A stretch of DNA of 64,000 nucleotides, from positions 765,410-829,409 of the forward strand of contig JAANDG010000005.1 in NCBI GenBank assembly GCA_036852015.1. The letters run 5' to 3'. Positions 1-13,941 of this stretch are shown here, one piece after another (the stretch's first letter is position 1; every line of letters starts with the position of its first letter). Both the position numbers and the translations under genes were made by a program. Source of the DNA: Pelodera strongyloides. Its lineage: Eukaryota; Nematoda; Chromadorea; Rhabditida; Rhabditidae. The notes under the pieces were generated by a model. It did no database searches and was not told the origin of the DNA. It saw only the letters and a program-made list of their open reading frames with translations.

Positions 1-3000
1 GTTAAAAGGGGTTATTCTAAAGAGGTATAACATGCGGTTTGCGAAATCATCAGTTTCAAAAAACGGATGTGATGTTATACTGCTTTAACAATAATAACAG
101 ATGATACGAAATACTTAAACGCATACGCCAATCAGATTCAGATGCAACACAATCATGTAAAGTCAACAACCTTACTTCTTCACACATGTGTCAGACGAAA
201 AAGAACACAAAAATACTGATGCAGGTATTAGGTTAGACGAATATCTAACTGCACAAATACCAAAGACCTTAGTCCGGGAACCGCTAAAGTTCTTATATAT
301 TATTTTTGTTTCTTGAAAAACGCAACCATAAATGGGAGAGATTAAATTCGCAGATAAGCTACGCGCTGAGAATACAAAACTATGCTCTGATTTTGAGGAT
401 TACTTTCACATTTCTTCGGCTGGTTATTGGTCGTTTTCTCGGTGTACTATCGTAAAATATTCACCAATTCTCGATAAGGGCACGCGAAAGAAGGGGAACA
501 AAACAATTCGTGAGTCATATTCAAGGGGCCGACCGCACGTTATTATTCTTATCTGAATTATTATGAGGAGAGCGAGTGGAACCGTGGAACGCATAGGAAA
601 GCAGATAGCCTATCTTATTATATAAAGTTGGGAGCTTTGTTTGTTTGGATGATGTGTGTTACGCTCAGGAAGTAGGATTGGTTCAGTAGTTCATGTTCCC
701 ATGCACTGAGCCATCTCACATTCCGAGCGCCCCTCTCACAAAAGTCCATAAAAGGCTGCATATTGCATATACGGAATGTGTGTGGTATATCGTTCGGGCG
801 CGTCCGCGGCGCTCAAAGTACTTCGATTAAAATACAAAGAACATGCAAATCTAGAGCAACAAAAGAAGCAATAAAGCGAGGATTTTAGCATATGCTAATT
901 TTTTGAATCACTTTTGAATGCACGTTTCACCTCACGTATGTATGAAATAAAAATGTACTAGAAGGACGCCTCAGGCGGCGCAGCCGTCTGGTTCCTAATA
1001 TCCGTAATATTCTTAATCAGATACAGAAAGAAAAGCGGCATGTTCAATGTCAAGACAACCAATAATTACTTATAGAAATCAGCCCTGTCTTACACTATAT
1101 ATACCAATTTCACTGTTGTTTTCATAGCAAGTTCCAGGATATTCGGCAAACAGCATACGGTATCACTGCATCACGAGAATTTACAGTTTGCAGAATATTA
1201 GACCAAGAAAAGTTGCAGCGCAGCAAAATACGGGGTGTTTTGCAGGTCTCAAAATTATGTTTATATGTAACCGAAGTAGCAATTAGCAACTCGAAATAAA
1301 GGCTAGGACATTCCAGGTACTGTTTCAAAACACTTTGATCATCATAATAAATTCCACATTTCCGATCGAATAATAGATTTCGTTTCGCAATCTCTGACCA
1401 TGTACATTCCGAATTCCTATCTACAAAAGGGCTTCCTGACATGAATGAATGCACAACAAAGAGAATGAGAGAATTGTGAGTAACACGAAGAAAAAACGAT
1501 ATTATTAAACGGCCAAGGGATGAAGTCTGATGCAATTCACCCATTTATTAAATAATGGACCGTGACAAGCGTGACAAGCGTGACAAGCAAAGAAGCAAAT
1601 GACAACGTGCAACCAGGACTTGGGAAAACCAAAACAGGCACTAAAAGTGGCGTGATCCTCAGATAGAAGCTGCAGCTTCATGTAACAAAGATAACCACGA
1701 ACCACGATAGTCTTGCGCATAATATGTTGAACAGATCGTTGCGCATAATTATGTTGAACAGATCGAACTGATGTTACGTGCTCTGGTCCTGCATTGACTA
1801 TGACAGGTGACGAATAATAACTGTGCACAGATGCTATCATAATGTCAATTACTTACTAAATTACTGTGACTGATCTACTCTGTGACTATCATTTATCATT
1901 CAAATGCCACAATTGTGATTCTGATATCAAATAATGAACTGAACATTGAGCATGTCCAAAACATAAGCGTATGGACCAACGAACGGCCCAAACCCAAAGA
2001 ACGCACAAAATTTACAGCAACCGTATATTATCCATCGAGTGTGGGTTGAGTGTGAAACGCCACAAAACAACCCTCCGCTCTCCTCCCAAAATCCCCCACT
2101 CCCCCATTCGACGGATGAAACTGCGCAGGGCTAGAGCATCCAAAATAGTGTGCTAACGGGCAGAGACGAGGACGTGCAAGTTGTGAGAGTGTGTGTGCCG
2201 GAGGAGATGGACGAATTCTACGTGCTCCCCGGGCTCCTCTAAGGACCATTTGCCGGTTGCTTTCTTCTAGAACCAACCAAGCGAAGGCACACAACACAAG
2301 CTGGGGTGTGCTGGTGTGCATGGGGTGATTCTTAGCGAAAGAAAAAGACAGAATAAGAAAAAAAGATACAACTACGGGATATCGAGATTACTGCCACCCA
2401 CAGATAAACGCCCCCGTGTTCACGTAGTGTAAAAGCCAAAGTTGGGCATGAGCAGTATAAGGCGACCTCACTGTCCTGACCAGGCTTGGTATGAGATCTA
2501 GAGTCTGGAGCTACGGTAGAATCGTAGAATGGTAGAATTTACAGCCACGAGCCACACTAAATAGCCGCTTCAAGCCTCCTTCATTCAAAGTATTGCAATG
2601 AGCCTACTCCTCCAATCTGCAGATGCAGAGTACAGTACGCCAGCACGAATAATCATTTTTTTTTGGTTGAGCATGACTATGACTACAAGTATTATTACTA
2701 TGTTACGTAATCGAACCAAAATCAGATGGCATGAAGACAGAAGAGTGTACATCACAATACGAAAACCCTGTGTGAACTTGTGGAGATGTTAAGCCAATGG
2801 CAAAGTAACTGGTAAATCCATAGTAAACCCCCCCCCCCCTCGTCTCCTGTGAACAATTCCGAGAATCCAGTAATCCAGTCAAAAGAACTAAATGCCGCTC
2901 GGCGCAGAACCAGTACAAAGAACCACAAAAATGCGGTAGAATTGAATAATTTGTCTCTGATTTAGATTTTAAGGGGCTCGTTCACAATATTTCTAACCTA

Positions 3001-6000
3001 ACCAATAACCTATAGTATAATGGTGTTAGTAATACAAGTTTTTTGTTACAATACATAAAATATCCCTTACAATATTCAACATAAATTGGAACTTGGAAAT
3101 GACCCTAAAGTACGGTCATCGGCATAAACTTTACAAGGGCAAAAAAGGCTAATTTTATAATGTTGTGCACCAAACCGGATTAAATATAATCATATTTCAT
3201 ATTCATACGAAAAGACTAAAGATTCGGCTCGTCGTTATATCTCCAAGCTAATCCCTCCGGATACGTGACCATAATTATACTGCAGCAAAAAGAGCAAAAG
3301 AGCAAAAGTCACAAAAAGCCACCTCTCCTTAAATGGTACTGGAACAGAGACCGGAAGTTTTCAATGAAGAACAGTGTAGAGAAGAGAAAGGAGAATTTTA
3401 GGAGACCAAGAATCACAAAAGAAGGACGGGAAACATCGATTAACAACATTAACAACAATGAAATGGATAACCAGAACACAAAACTAAAAATTATAGAATA
3501 TAGTGTACTCACCGCCAACCGGGCCCGGGGCCGGACAAGTAACAGTAACGGATTAATTTGAACAACGGGAAACTTGCTCAACCCCCCACGGCGCGGCCCA
3601 CACCACGCCGATGGGATAGCGGGATTGGGGATATTTAAAACCGGATCGAATATTATTGTGGTAGGAAACGAGTGCATTCTAGTTTCTAGTCCAAAGGAAA
3701 ACAACACTCATTTCCGCGGCAAGAAGCTAGATATACATAGATTAAAAATTCTCTCATTCTTGGAGGCACAGGCACACGCACAGCGGCACAGCCGAACTTC
3801 AGGTATGCCTAAATACTTATAAGCTTCCTAAAAATCAAGTAACTGGAAAGGACAGGACACCGAAATGACCGAAATCGTTTAGAAACAAAAGGGATCGGAA
3901 GGAAGTATGAAACACATAATCGAGAGAGAGAGGGCTAGAGAGATACAGAAATGCCAGTGAATTCAAAAAGACAGACATAGCTCACATGGTCACGTGTGTC
4001 TTCTCTGTCTGTTGTCTGCTGTCGCAATCACTAGCAATTGAACCAATATTACGGGCAGACGACAAAGACGCGATCAAACATATCAGTCTTCAGTGACTTC
4101 AGTCATTACCAATTCTAATCAGAAACAGAATTACACACTACTGCCAGGTCATTGTCATACCAGGACCATATAAACAATGATACACAAAGAATCCATGAAC
4201 ACGAACCTATTTTCATTCTCAAAAAAACTAGCAGTTCTCACTTCTTAACCCTGTTCTCTCCTGGAGTGGAGGATTATCACTCAACATGGTTTCGTTTGTT
4301 GGTTAAGTCAAGAAGGGAGGAAAATATAAGCTAAGCAAATGGAACCGAGATGTGACCACCGCACTGATTGCTAAAGTAAACGAACGACGCAGAGCTTCAC
4401 CTCTTATTCACTCGACAATACAACAAAACGAGACACGATGGCTCCACCGCTCCACCAAGAGAACAGGGACACAGAGAAAGACAGATGAAGAGAAAAATAC
4501 ACAAATCGAGAGACAGGAGAGAGAATGAGAACTAAAAGTGCAAATATTACACGCTGACTCAAAACATATTATATGCGACACAATCGAACCATTTAAAAGA
4601 CAACAAAATTTAATTGTGAGATAATTCAAATTAACATCATACACGTAATAGCCATAATATCTCGTGATATAAGAAGTTATTTATATTAATAACTCCTTCA
4701 CTATTTGAGGGTTCCGCTGCAATTGATCATTCGGACACAATCACAATGAATGACTAATGTTGGCGGGCATAATACAGGCAATGTATGTATAATGTTTGTG
4801 GTGGCATGCTAATGCTAACCAGCGCCAGCAACACCACGCTACAACCTACAACCAATTTGTCAGTCAGTCTACAAGGCATACTTATTCAAAAAATTTAGCG
4901 ACAGTCAGTCACCATCACCATTGTTAACCTCTCCGCCCCTAACTCATCACACTAGGTTATTACCTTATTCGCCCTATAGCTACTTTCAAAAGGCCAAAAC
5001 ACACAAGCTGCATCCATGAAGAACAAAAAAATTCCGATTTCGGAAAATAAGGAGAAAGAAGAAAAAATTGGGGGAAGTGAAAAGGGAGGGGAAACTCACG
5101 TCTTCAAAGGAGAAACGGAATTGAGGGAACTAAAGGACTAAAACACATTCACACCACACATGTGTGCTTGCTGCAGAAAAAGACCGGAGACCGCTGGTAC
5201 TCAAATGCCCACCACCCACCAATTTAGTGGATCAAAGAAATAGTCCTCGTTATTTACGGTAAATTCTTTAACTTCGAAGACATCGGAGCTTAAGGGCCTT
5301 AAGGCCCGCCATACGTTCTACATTTTTCGAATTCGAATCAGTCTTACGTAGACAGGGACACCTCGTGATCTCGAAGAAAAGCGAGTTGACGATTGACAAA
5401 CGATTGGAAACAGCTGCCCTTCTTTACAATTCATTTCACCAAAACACTTCCTCAACGGTGAATATTGGTCGATGAGGTAATTTGGTAACTACTTCGGCCT
5501 TTCACAAATGGCAACTATACATTGACCTATACTCATTTCATTTCGATACATCTCTTACAGCTAGCATTGCTAGCAATAACTTCAGCCACGCATGACAGTA
5601 CTTCAGTACTTCTTGGTAGGAAGGGGTAGAAGAAGAAATATGATAATGATTCTGATGATGCTGTTTTGCCCAACAGTCTGATCGTCTTCAATACAGTTCA
5701 AATGACGTGATGTCCCCGTCTCTTTCTCCGTATCTCGCTCTCTCCGATCTGCTGACCTTCCAAGGCCACACTCATCAAATGACTCGACATGTCAAATTTG
5801 CATACAGTAATCCAAAGTGCAACCAAAACAATATGCAGACCGCGGAAAGGAAGAACACGTGAGTAAGTAAACATCTGCGCGTGGCCCGTAAAATTATCGT
5901 ATAACCACAGGAAACTCACGAAACCATGTTTTGAACGAACTGAAAGAATTATAACGAAAGCAGCTGGCCACCATTGGTCAGGCCAATTTCAATCAGCAGT

Positions 6001-7624
6001 ATTTACCCAATGTAACAGTCGTAACAGGTAATAGATCAAGTGCTAACTTGATATTTCCACGCAGGAAGAAAAGAACGCTCACCGAGCTTGACTAGGTTTC
6101 CTTTTAGCTTCAATATTTTTTATAGTTATAGTTATATTATCGTGGAAACGGAAAGTGCTAAACTATTTTCAGAACTCGTGTTTTGGCTTTACGTTCTCTT
6201 ATAAATGATTCAGAAGTACAAAATGTATTTTTCCACTCTCCCAGACAAAGAACTTTTAATTAATGTACAGACAAAACAATCACATAATGAGAGGTAATAG
6301 AAAATACTAAAAAATTTACGCAAAACATTGTTAATCCACAAGTCACAAGCGCACCCTAATAGTTACTACTTATACTACTTACAAAACACTAATTTATAAA
6401 AAAAGATGTTATATGTTCTAAATCTACCACAATTAAAAGAACGTCTCCAAACGCCACTCTATATTAATATTAATCCATTAATCCATTAAAAGTCAATAAG
6501 CTGCATACATTGAACAAGTTGAACTAATGAAACAAGAGACCCCTCGATTTATTTGTAATAAACTAAACATGATGATCACTATGCCATTTCATCCATTCGC
6601 ATTCCCATATATAAAAAAGATTAACGGATTAACCCCCATTTTTGTGCCTTCAAGAGTGAAAAGAAGATATTCTTTAGCAGTTTTCTATTTCTATACACAT
6701 GCAGCCTCAACTATTCTTTGGTCTCCATTTGCACATAGAAAATTCTGCACATACACATTTCAACTCTCTCAAAAAAGAGGTTATACACAGAGAGCGAGAG
6801 ACAGAAAGACAGATATAGAGGGACGAGATAGATCTGATAGAGCAAGAGAGTCAGAGAGAGATACAGATAAAGAAAGAGAGTATCACGTGTTCCCCAAGTA
6901 ACGAATGACCATTCATCTTCCCTTCAGCTCTCTCTCTCCTCGCTCTCTCTCGCTCTCTCTAGTTCGAAAAAAGGCCAAGCCGAGAGCCACGAGCCCTTCT
7001 CTCCCTTTTTCTCCCCGGACTAACCCGATAGGGGAACAAAAAAAGTTGGAACGTGATCTAAAAAGATGTGAATGGGAAAGCCTCGGTCACAAGACCTTTC
7101 AAACATTCGCCCTCCCCCCACCGAAAGCCAACCAATATGTTTGCATGTACAACTGAACTGCAGAAAAAGTGATGGAGCAAACAGGGAACGTGGAACAACA
7201 AAATAAGTGACAAGCGTACAGGAGTTTAGTTACAAAGAGTTTAGTCTATCGAATGGTCATCTGGTCAACACGTTTAAAAGAACGAACAAGAACTACCTAC
7301 CTCTTTTTTACTGAGTGTCATTGTAAGTAAGAAGTAACTATTCCTATTCCACATATAAAATATACCGCTATCCACGTATCCACTATACCGGTATATCGCT
7401 AGATTGTAGTTATTGTTAGCACAGACCCAAGTCACCCAAGGCAAGGGCACCGAAGAAGACAAGGAAGCGGTCGGTTACGATGTTACGATTACGATTACAG
7501 CGCCTACGGCATGTGTCCGTAAGCAAAGTGATGAGTGGCATGTCCTAGACCAGGCTAGGCTAAAGGCACAAAGAACAAGCAGAGAACACACTACCACTAT
7601 TTGCGAGTCCATATCCATAATAGC
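1..7624. other. No supportable gene; tracts and repeats
   Basis: I see no chain of phase-compatible exons here on either strand. The stretch holds long GA-rich runs on the + strand (for example 3920-3945 and 6780-6880), a GC-rich patch at 3525-3615 with a good minus-strand splice donor at its left end, a poly-C run near 2827-2840 and a 9-base tandem repeat at 1563-1590. Open frames up to 140 codons occur, but that length is expected by chance. It may contain introns or 3' untranslated sequence of the minus-strand gene that starts at 10811, or separate undetected exons. Confidence 0.5.
1563..1590. repeat. 9-base tandem repe­at
   Basis: About three copies of the unit TGACAAGCG follow one another. 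It is a simple tandem repeat with no visible coding role. Confidence 0.8.
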
Positions 7625-10600
7625 CTAGCAGATTTGCTGTGGTATACGGAAGCACGTTCTTCGCGTATAGCAACTTAGCAACTAGAAGTAAAATAAAATG
7701 GCCGTAACCAAATAGAGGAAAGACATAGACAATCCTTACTAGAACAGGAATAGGATATAGCTAGCTAGTTGTTTTTATAATTCAATTATTCAAGTCAAGC
7801 AAAAACATAGTACTGATATTGCAAATATATAAGAGGTTGTTGTGAACGTGAACAATTGCAAAATAAATAAAAATGTGCAGAAAATGAGCCAACCTTCTCC
7901 ACCGGCTTCCCTTGTTGTTCATATGTGTGATATGAAACAGTTCGCCCGAGGTTAGGTGGCACATAGCTCGGATCAGGTGCAGATCTGGCTGCTTCTATAG
8001 CCACACAACGTTCAGAAACCTGGAAAAGGGGAAATGTATATCATAAAAACCATTACCTACTACTACCTACAACTTTATTCAGATATAAAATCATCACACG
8101 TGGCTATACTTAATCATGCAGAATCCAGGAGAATCTTTGGTGAAAAACTAGAGAAACCCCGGTTTTGACTGCAAAGAAAAACACGGATTTGTTGAGCGCA
8201 GCAGAAAGCTACAAAGCATCATGTTACAATGATAATACTACATGGCCGGGAACGAATATGTGAGCTAGTACAGCGTGTGCCAAATCTTTACAAAAAAATA
8301 TGTAGCGTATTCCGTATGGTGTGCACCACGTAAATTTCCATTCATTTTACGCAGTTATGTCCTTTATTCGAACTCCACTTTATTAAAACTCTAAGAACTC
8401 CACAAATAGCTCCACCCTGACTTTTAATTTAGTTTGACCCCCACTTATCACAAGAAGATAACAAACTGCTCAACAGGTCCCTTTACCATCTCGATATCAA
8501 GCTAATTCGAGATTGTTTTCGATCACTTATCACACCCATAAAGGTTGTTTGGCTTGGCGCTATCAGTTTGTGTTTTTGCTCAGGCCAGCGCCAGCACTTT
8601 TATGAACATTAGAAAACGGTGCTACGTAAGAAGTTGAAAGAAACTAAAGTACCCAAAAAAGCGACCTTGTAAAATTCAGTCAACTTATTAGTTTTCACCT
8701 TCAGATTCGTCCCCTCTGATGTCAGGTATGCAGTTGGTGAAGCCTTCAAGCAAGCGATCGGTTGTTCACCCTTGTCAGTGCGCAAGGAAAGAATAACCGC
8801 GGTATCCAACTCATACTGGAAAAGCTCAACATTATACGGATATATTCTTTTCCCCAAAATCATGGATTCCCTATTTGGATCTCAAATAGATTTGCTTGCT
8901 ACATGGCTACATATGCACAGGCTCAAGCCAGGTGTCTAAAAAGAGAAATATGTCCGCAACTCACCTGAGTTACATCCACATGAAGCGACTTGCTCACTTC
9001 TGTTAAACAGAGGACACTCTTAGCGGAGTCGAGAATCTTCTCCTCCTTTTTGCAGATGGAATTCGACACCAGTGGAAACACAATGTTCACACTAAATGAA
9101 TATAATAATTCACTCTCTTTGACCATCATTATCTACAAAACGAAGAACGAAGTCATTATTCTCCTTGTCTGTTAGTTAAAAAAACATTTCACTTGAAATT
9201 TACAGTTCGAAGACTTCCTGGTGTGGAAAAGGAAGTAAAGTCATGTCGGATAGTTATCAGATTAGCCAGTGGCACTCTATATTCAGTAACGAGTAAAGAG
9301 ATGGAAATACAATACAAATTAAACTACTGCTTGAATCCTGAATCTAATAGAGTACCGAACTTTAACGAATTATGCAAAAACGATAAACTAATTTCATGAC
9401 TGTAGGCTCATTATAAGGAGAACTGGGGAATAGCTAAAAGAGATATTCCACCACCTTTTCGTAGAATAGTTGACTTCGGGCAGTCGAATATCCACAAATC
9501 GTCTGATTTTCCTCAACGCGTCCGGACGGATATCTTGCTTCTTGGGCTTGCTCAGCGTCCAGTCTTCGCCCAAAATGAGCACTAGCAACTAAAAATTCAC
9601 TTTATTATTTCATAACTAATCAAAATGTACCATGTACCCGAGAAAAATAAAAGAAAGGGACCACGAACCACGAGTAAAATTAGGTCAACAGTCAGTAGTT
9701 TTTTAACTGATTTTCATTGGAATATAATATTGTGATTATTAAACACTAGTCAAAATAACTACTTACATCTTCGGCCGACTTGACCAGGGCTTGCTGTAAT
9801 TGCAAATTCCCTTCGCTTTCCGCCAACGAATCTGGATGAACTCTAATCTGAAACAATCAATTAAATTAGGGACTGTTCGCAAAGGACGCAAAGTTAGAAT
9901 ACTAAGGTCCTTGCGTGATACTGTGATACATGTCTGTCTAGTGAGCACTAAAAATAAAAGAAAAATAAGAAGACCAACAAACCTTCGGATGTTTAAACTT
10001 CTTCCCTTCAATGCCACTCAGTTCGCAAGGAACTGACCACCGCCCACCATTGCAGACAGCGACGCTAACTGTAATTAAGAAAGAACACACCATAAGACCG
10101 TTCAGACGACCGACTGTCGTAAGTTCTGTGGCTGCCGCTAAATTAAAGTGAGGAATTCGTACTTCCTACACAATTCTTTGATCCGGGATGCGGGTAAAGT
10201 TTCAGGTTTCAGCCCCATAGGTGCTGCATCCCTTAAAATTAAGGGTGCCCACACCAACGGATGTAGCACCGACGATACTCTAAATAACTGAACGGTGGCG
10301 GCAACAAGAGCCCGAAATTGAAAGATTTCGTTCTTCGACTAACCATTCGGATCGGTTTCCAGCTTGACTTGGACGGAAGAACCATTAGCCTTGCTATACA
10401 GCGTAGTGACTAGAGAACCACGGTGCAAACCACTACTGCTCCTAGCATCTAACGACGGTGAACTCCCTGAAATGTGATTTAAATAACGGTCATAACGGAA
10501 CATCATTATGTCTAACTTTCAACTTCAACTCAACAACAGTGTTTAGTTGAAGACTTCAACTAAACACTGTTGTTGAATAATACATGGGAGTAATGTATAC

Positions 10601-10811
10601 AATAAAAAAACGTCTAGATAAATAATAACTTCAGCTTTGATTTTCATCTACACCAAAACACCGAAATAGTATGAAAACAAGCGGCGGAATGAACAAAAGA
10701 CGTACTTTCAAGATCTTCCGACCGACAGCGCACAGTTCTGTTCTTATCCTTCTGCACATTGTCATTGTTGTTCATGCTGTATGTTCTTCCTCTACCCTTT
10801 TTGGCCGTCAT
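7625..10811 (-). CDS. Unrecognised multi-exon protein, about 300-318 aa
   Basis: Eight minus-strand exons join without phase conflict: 10706-10811, 10344-10466, 9983-10068, 9767-9847, 9455-9588, 8965-9091, 8699-8815 and 7894-8019, giving exactly 300 codons. The start ATG at 10811 lies about 40 bases after a T-rich acceptor ending ATAG, as expected for a spliced leader site. A final exon at 7625-7681 (18 codons, then TAG) fits the phase but is less certain. The N-terminus is Lys/Arg/Asn-rich (MTAKKGRGR...) and the next exon is Ser-rich. A middle segment, VCNGGRWSVPCELSGIEG followed by basic residues, faintly recalls the end of a SAND domain, but the usual K-D/N-W motif is absent. There are no membrane segments or signal peptide, so it is probably cytoplasmic or nuclear. 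I do not recognise the family; the exons are solid, the function is not. Confidence 0.75.
10530..10576. repeat. Perfect 23-bp hairpin in first intron
   Basis: Two 23-base arms (10530-10552 and 10554-10576) are perfect reverse complements around a single A. The hairpin sits in intron 1 of the minus-strand gene starting at 10811. It could be a tiny foldback insertion or a replication-made palindrome; the one-base loop argues against a microRNA precursor. Confidence 0.85.
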
Positions 10812-13800
10812 TCTATCGGGATGTTAGTTGAAAACGCCTTCTATAAAAAAAAATGAAATATTAGAAGAATCGTCAACGAACAGACGAACACTATCCTAAC
10901 AGTGAACCAAAATAGCAAGCGAATATGAAGTACAAGGCACAGAAAATTAGATTACTAGGGGTCTAAATGGTTGGTTGATCTAGACAAATCAAACAAGGCA
11001 TTCAAAGAGTACAAAATGATCGGAGAGTTCCTTTCTATATAGAGTTCAAAATACTAAGAAGTGACGGTCGACAAACAAGAAATTTTAGTAGATTTGAAAG
11101 GAACTACCCAGGAAAGCCACGGCTCCCACTGAATATCGAACGCGCACCAATAGCCAAAACACTAGATAGCATGCTGGCACCAAACGCAGAGATAAAAACG
11201 GAGAACTAGAAAGTTGTTTTTGGTACGGGTAACAGAAAGGTGTACATACTAGCTTGCTTGTGTGTATTGTAAATACACTAAACACTGCAAGTGAATACTG
11301 AAACAATATTGAATCACTAGCGACAATACAACTGAAATAAAAACGATGATGCAATAAGCACGCAACCATAAAAATTTCGCGCCGAAAAACATTCGCACGC
11401 AAAAGACTACTGTACTTTGACACTTTTTAGAGAGACGCACGGAATCGAGCAAATACATACTGCAGTCGTAAGTAACATTACACTATTTTCGTTCGTTATG
11501 CTTTGATTTTTTTGGTTTTATTTGAAAATAAGCAACAGGAAGAAAGAAATAGTATTGCAAACATTTTGAAGCAGCATTGCTAGTGCGCATGGAGGAAATC
11601 AATTGGTGCACAGGGGTGTGTATGGGGTACGCCCAGATAGCCGCTACTTAAATAAACTAGATAGATATGAAGCACAAATTCCAGGTTTGTAACACATATA
11701 TTAATATCCATTGAATTTTGTTTGCTAATAACGTATAGCACACAAAAGTAACACCCTCGGAGCTTTCTCTCGAAGCATAAAAGTGATAAAAGATTTCTTG
11801 TTTATAAAATTCACATAAGATGTTCCCACTACAGTAAATACAAAATACAAAAGTTGTACGCCAGTTTTAATTAATCAATTAATGTACTAATCGATATTAG
11901 AGTGGGTCTTCAAGCTTTTTTGACATTGGGGTTTCGTTTCAACCTTTGATAGTCGAGTATCGCGGCCAGAAAAGTCCTCGTTTTTGTACAAAAGACTATG
12001 CTAATTTTTAAGAGGATAAACACAGTACCACTCTTTCAACGGCAAAAAGGTTGATTTGCAGGACCACACGCATGAGGAATTGTGATTTTCCAAAGATACA
12101 AAGTACATCCTCTTTCAAATTCTAAACTATGAGTATAGGGTGGTCAGAAAGTAGCTCTGACAATGAGTTTGGGATGAAAAGTATTCCAAACAAAAAGAGC
12201 TGAACGGACACTTGCGACCCCTTTACCCCTAGCCTAGCAACAAACACTGTGCAGAGTGGGGGAACCCGTTGATGAGGAGAGAGAGATATATAGTAGAGAG
12301 AAGTCGAGAGAGAGGATTACTGTAAAATTGTACCCTATGAATATACAATGAAGGGAATAATGTTACATTCAGTTAATTACATCCAAATCTCCTGTGTGAT
12401 CCAAAGCTCCTGTGTGTTGCGAACTTTACTTTTTTTGAAGAGAATGAGTGTCCAGCGCTAGAGAAAATAGATAGGTAGCATCAAGGACAGCATATGATAC
12501 TATAACAAAGTATAAGAATCATGAATGATGAGCATGTATGATATGAAACGAAGCTCCCGCGTTACGATCTTTAAAGATGCTCAAGGGTTATATATTCAAA
12601 AATCGAGCAAGGGGCAAATACACGTTGTTTAGTGACCATCGAGATACTGTGTGTATTGGGAAACGATGGATGGAAAGTGAATAAGACAACATACGGAACG
12701 AGGAGTGAGCAGTCGCAACGAGACCACCAAATGCTAAAACCACCCTAAGTAAAGCTCGCGAAAGCGATAGAACATTCGAGAAAGAGTGAGCGAGATTGTG
12801 ATCGGAGAGATAGAGAGGAAAACGACATAGTAGAGAATGAGAGGGGAAGGGAGAGAAGCACATTAATTTGAGAGTGTAGTAGTGGTCACCGAGATAGGAG
12901 TGACCAGTGGAGCTTCAAAGGGAACTCCGAGTGGAGAGGCTGGGAGCAAATTATAAACTACAATTAGAAGACTGGTGAGATTGTACCTTAGGGTCGATGT
13001 GATGTGAGACCATGATGATATATGTATGCATCTCTATCATCTAACACCTATACAACATATACCACCAGGACCAGTCAGTTGTGCAGTTGGAATAGGCAAT
13101 TTCTTAGCTTACCACGTTGTTACCCATGGGTGTAGCTAGAGGATCCTACATATCATTTATAAATATACTCCAAGTTTTGTCTATATACTCCAAGTTCTGA
13201 CAACTGCAAACCCACTCTGCTTGCTAGGAGCTAGAGCTAGGATCAAACGTTGATAGTATTACTCGTGTATATTCTAGGAGCTCCGGATTAGCTGCACAGA
13301 CTCGGTCCAGAAATTCAGCAGTTACATACATACCTGTGTGAGAATAAGACTACATCAAAAAAGTAAAATATTGCGATGTTCCAATTTTTCAGAAAATTGA
13401 GGTAGAGATGTAGGAAACTGGATAATTAGACGAGGCCATTCTTATATACCAGTTATTCTTTCACAAAACAGAAAACCAGTATTTGATAGATGTGGGACGG
13501 TTCTCTGATGTAAACAAGTAGAGTCTTGCCTTTGGAGAATACACATAGGACACACACAGAGGGGGAACGAAAATCGATGAGCACCCCGTAGTGTTATGTT
13601 ATGTAGGTGCTGGAAAGTAGGTGCTACGCCACTAATACAAGGTTGTAAAACTAGAGAATAATGGTTGAAGTTAACCTAATGTAAAGTTACAAACAAGAGG
13701 GAAATCTTCCGGAGTAATACGTTATTAAAAATAAATCGGACCATAGACACCTGCTGTGTAGGTAAAAGGTATCTAATATGGAATTCCTAATTATCAAATT

Positions 13801-13941
13801 CTTCACACCTAAAACACATACTGATGACCAAAGAAATTGTAGATTCCATTGATTAACATGCCTGATACTCATTAGAATACCATCTCCCACTCTCAAAAGG
13901 CAAGAGATAAGGACCAATCTCTCATTGATAATAACATCATT
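10812..13941. other. Gene-less stretch, nothing recognised
   Basis: Intergenic between two genes transcribed away from each other. I find no exon chain, RNA gene or clear transposon. There are GA-rich runs near 12270-12310 and 12780-12860. Promoter sequence for both flanking genes should be here, but worm promoters have no motif I can point to. Confidence 0.5.

Noticed and set aside
1122..1544. 140-codon open frame on the minus strand
   Set aside because: No splice context, no recognisable domain, and several frames of this length are expected by chance in 64 kb at this base composition.
2028..2321. 97-codon minus-strand frame
   Set aside because: Overlaps an opposite open frame and has no splice or composition support.
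5100..5137. 38-base exon-like segment on the minus strand (acceptor TTTTAG, donor GTGAGT)
   Set aside because: Good signals but no neighbouring exon with matching phase could be found; not enough to call a gene.
5920..5950. 20-base exon-like segment with a strong acceptor on the minus strand
   Set aside because: Phase does not match the segment at 5100-5137 or the gene starting at 10811.
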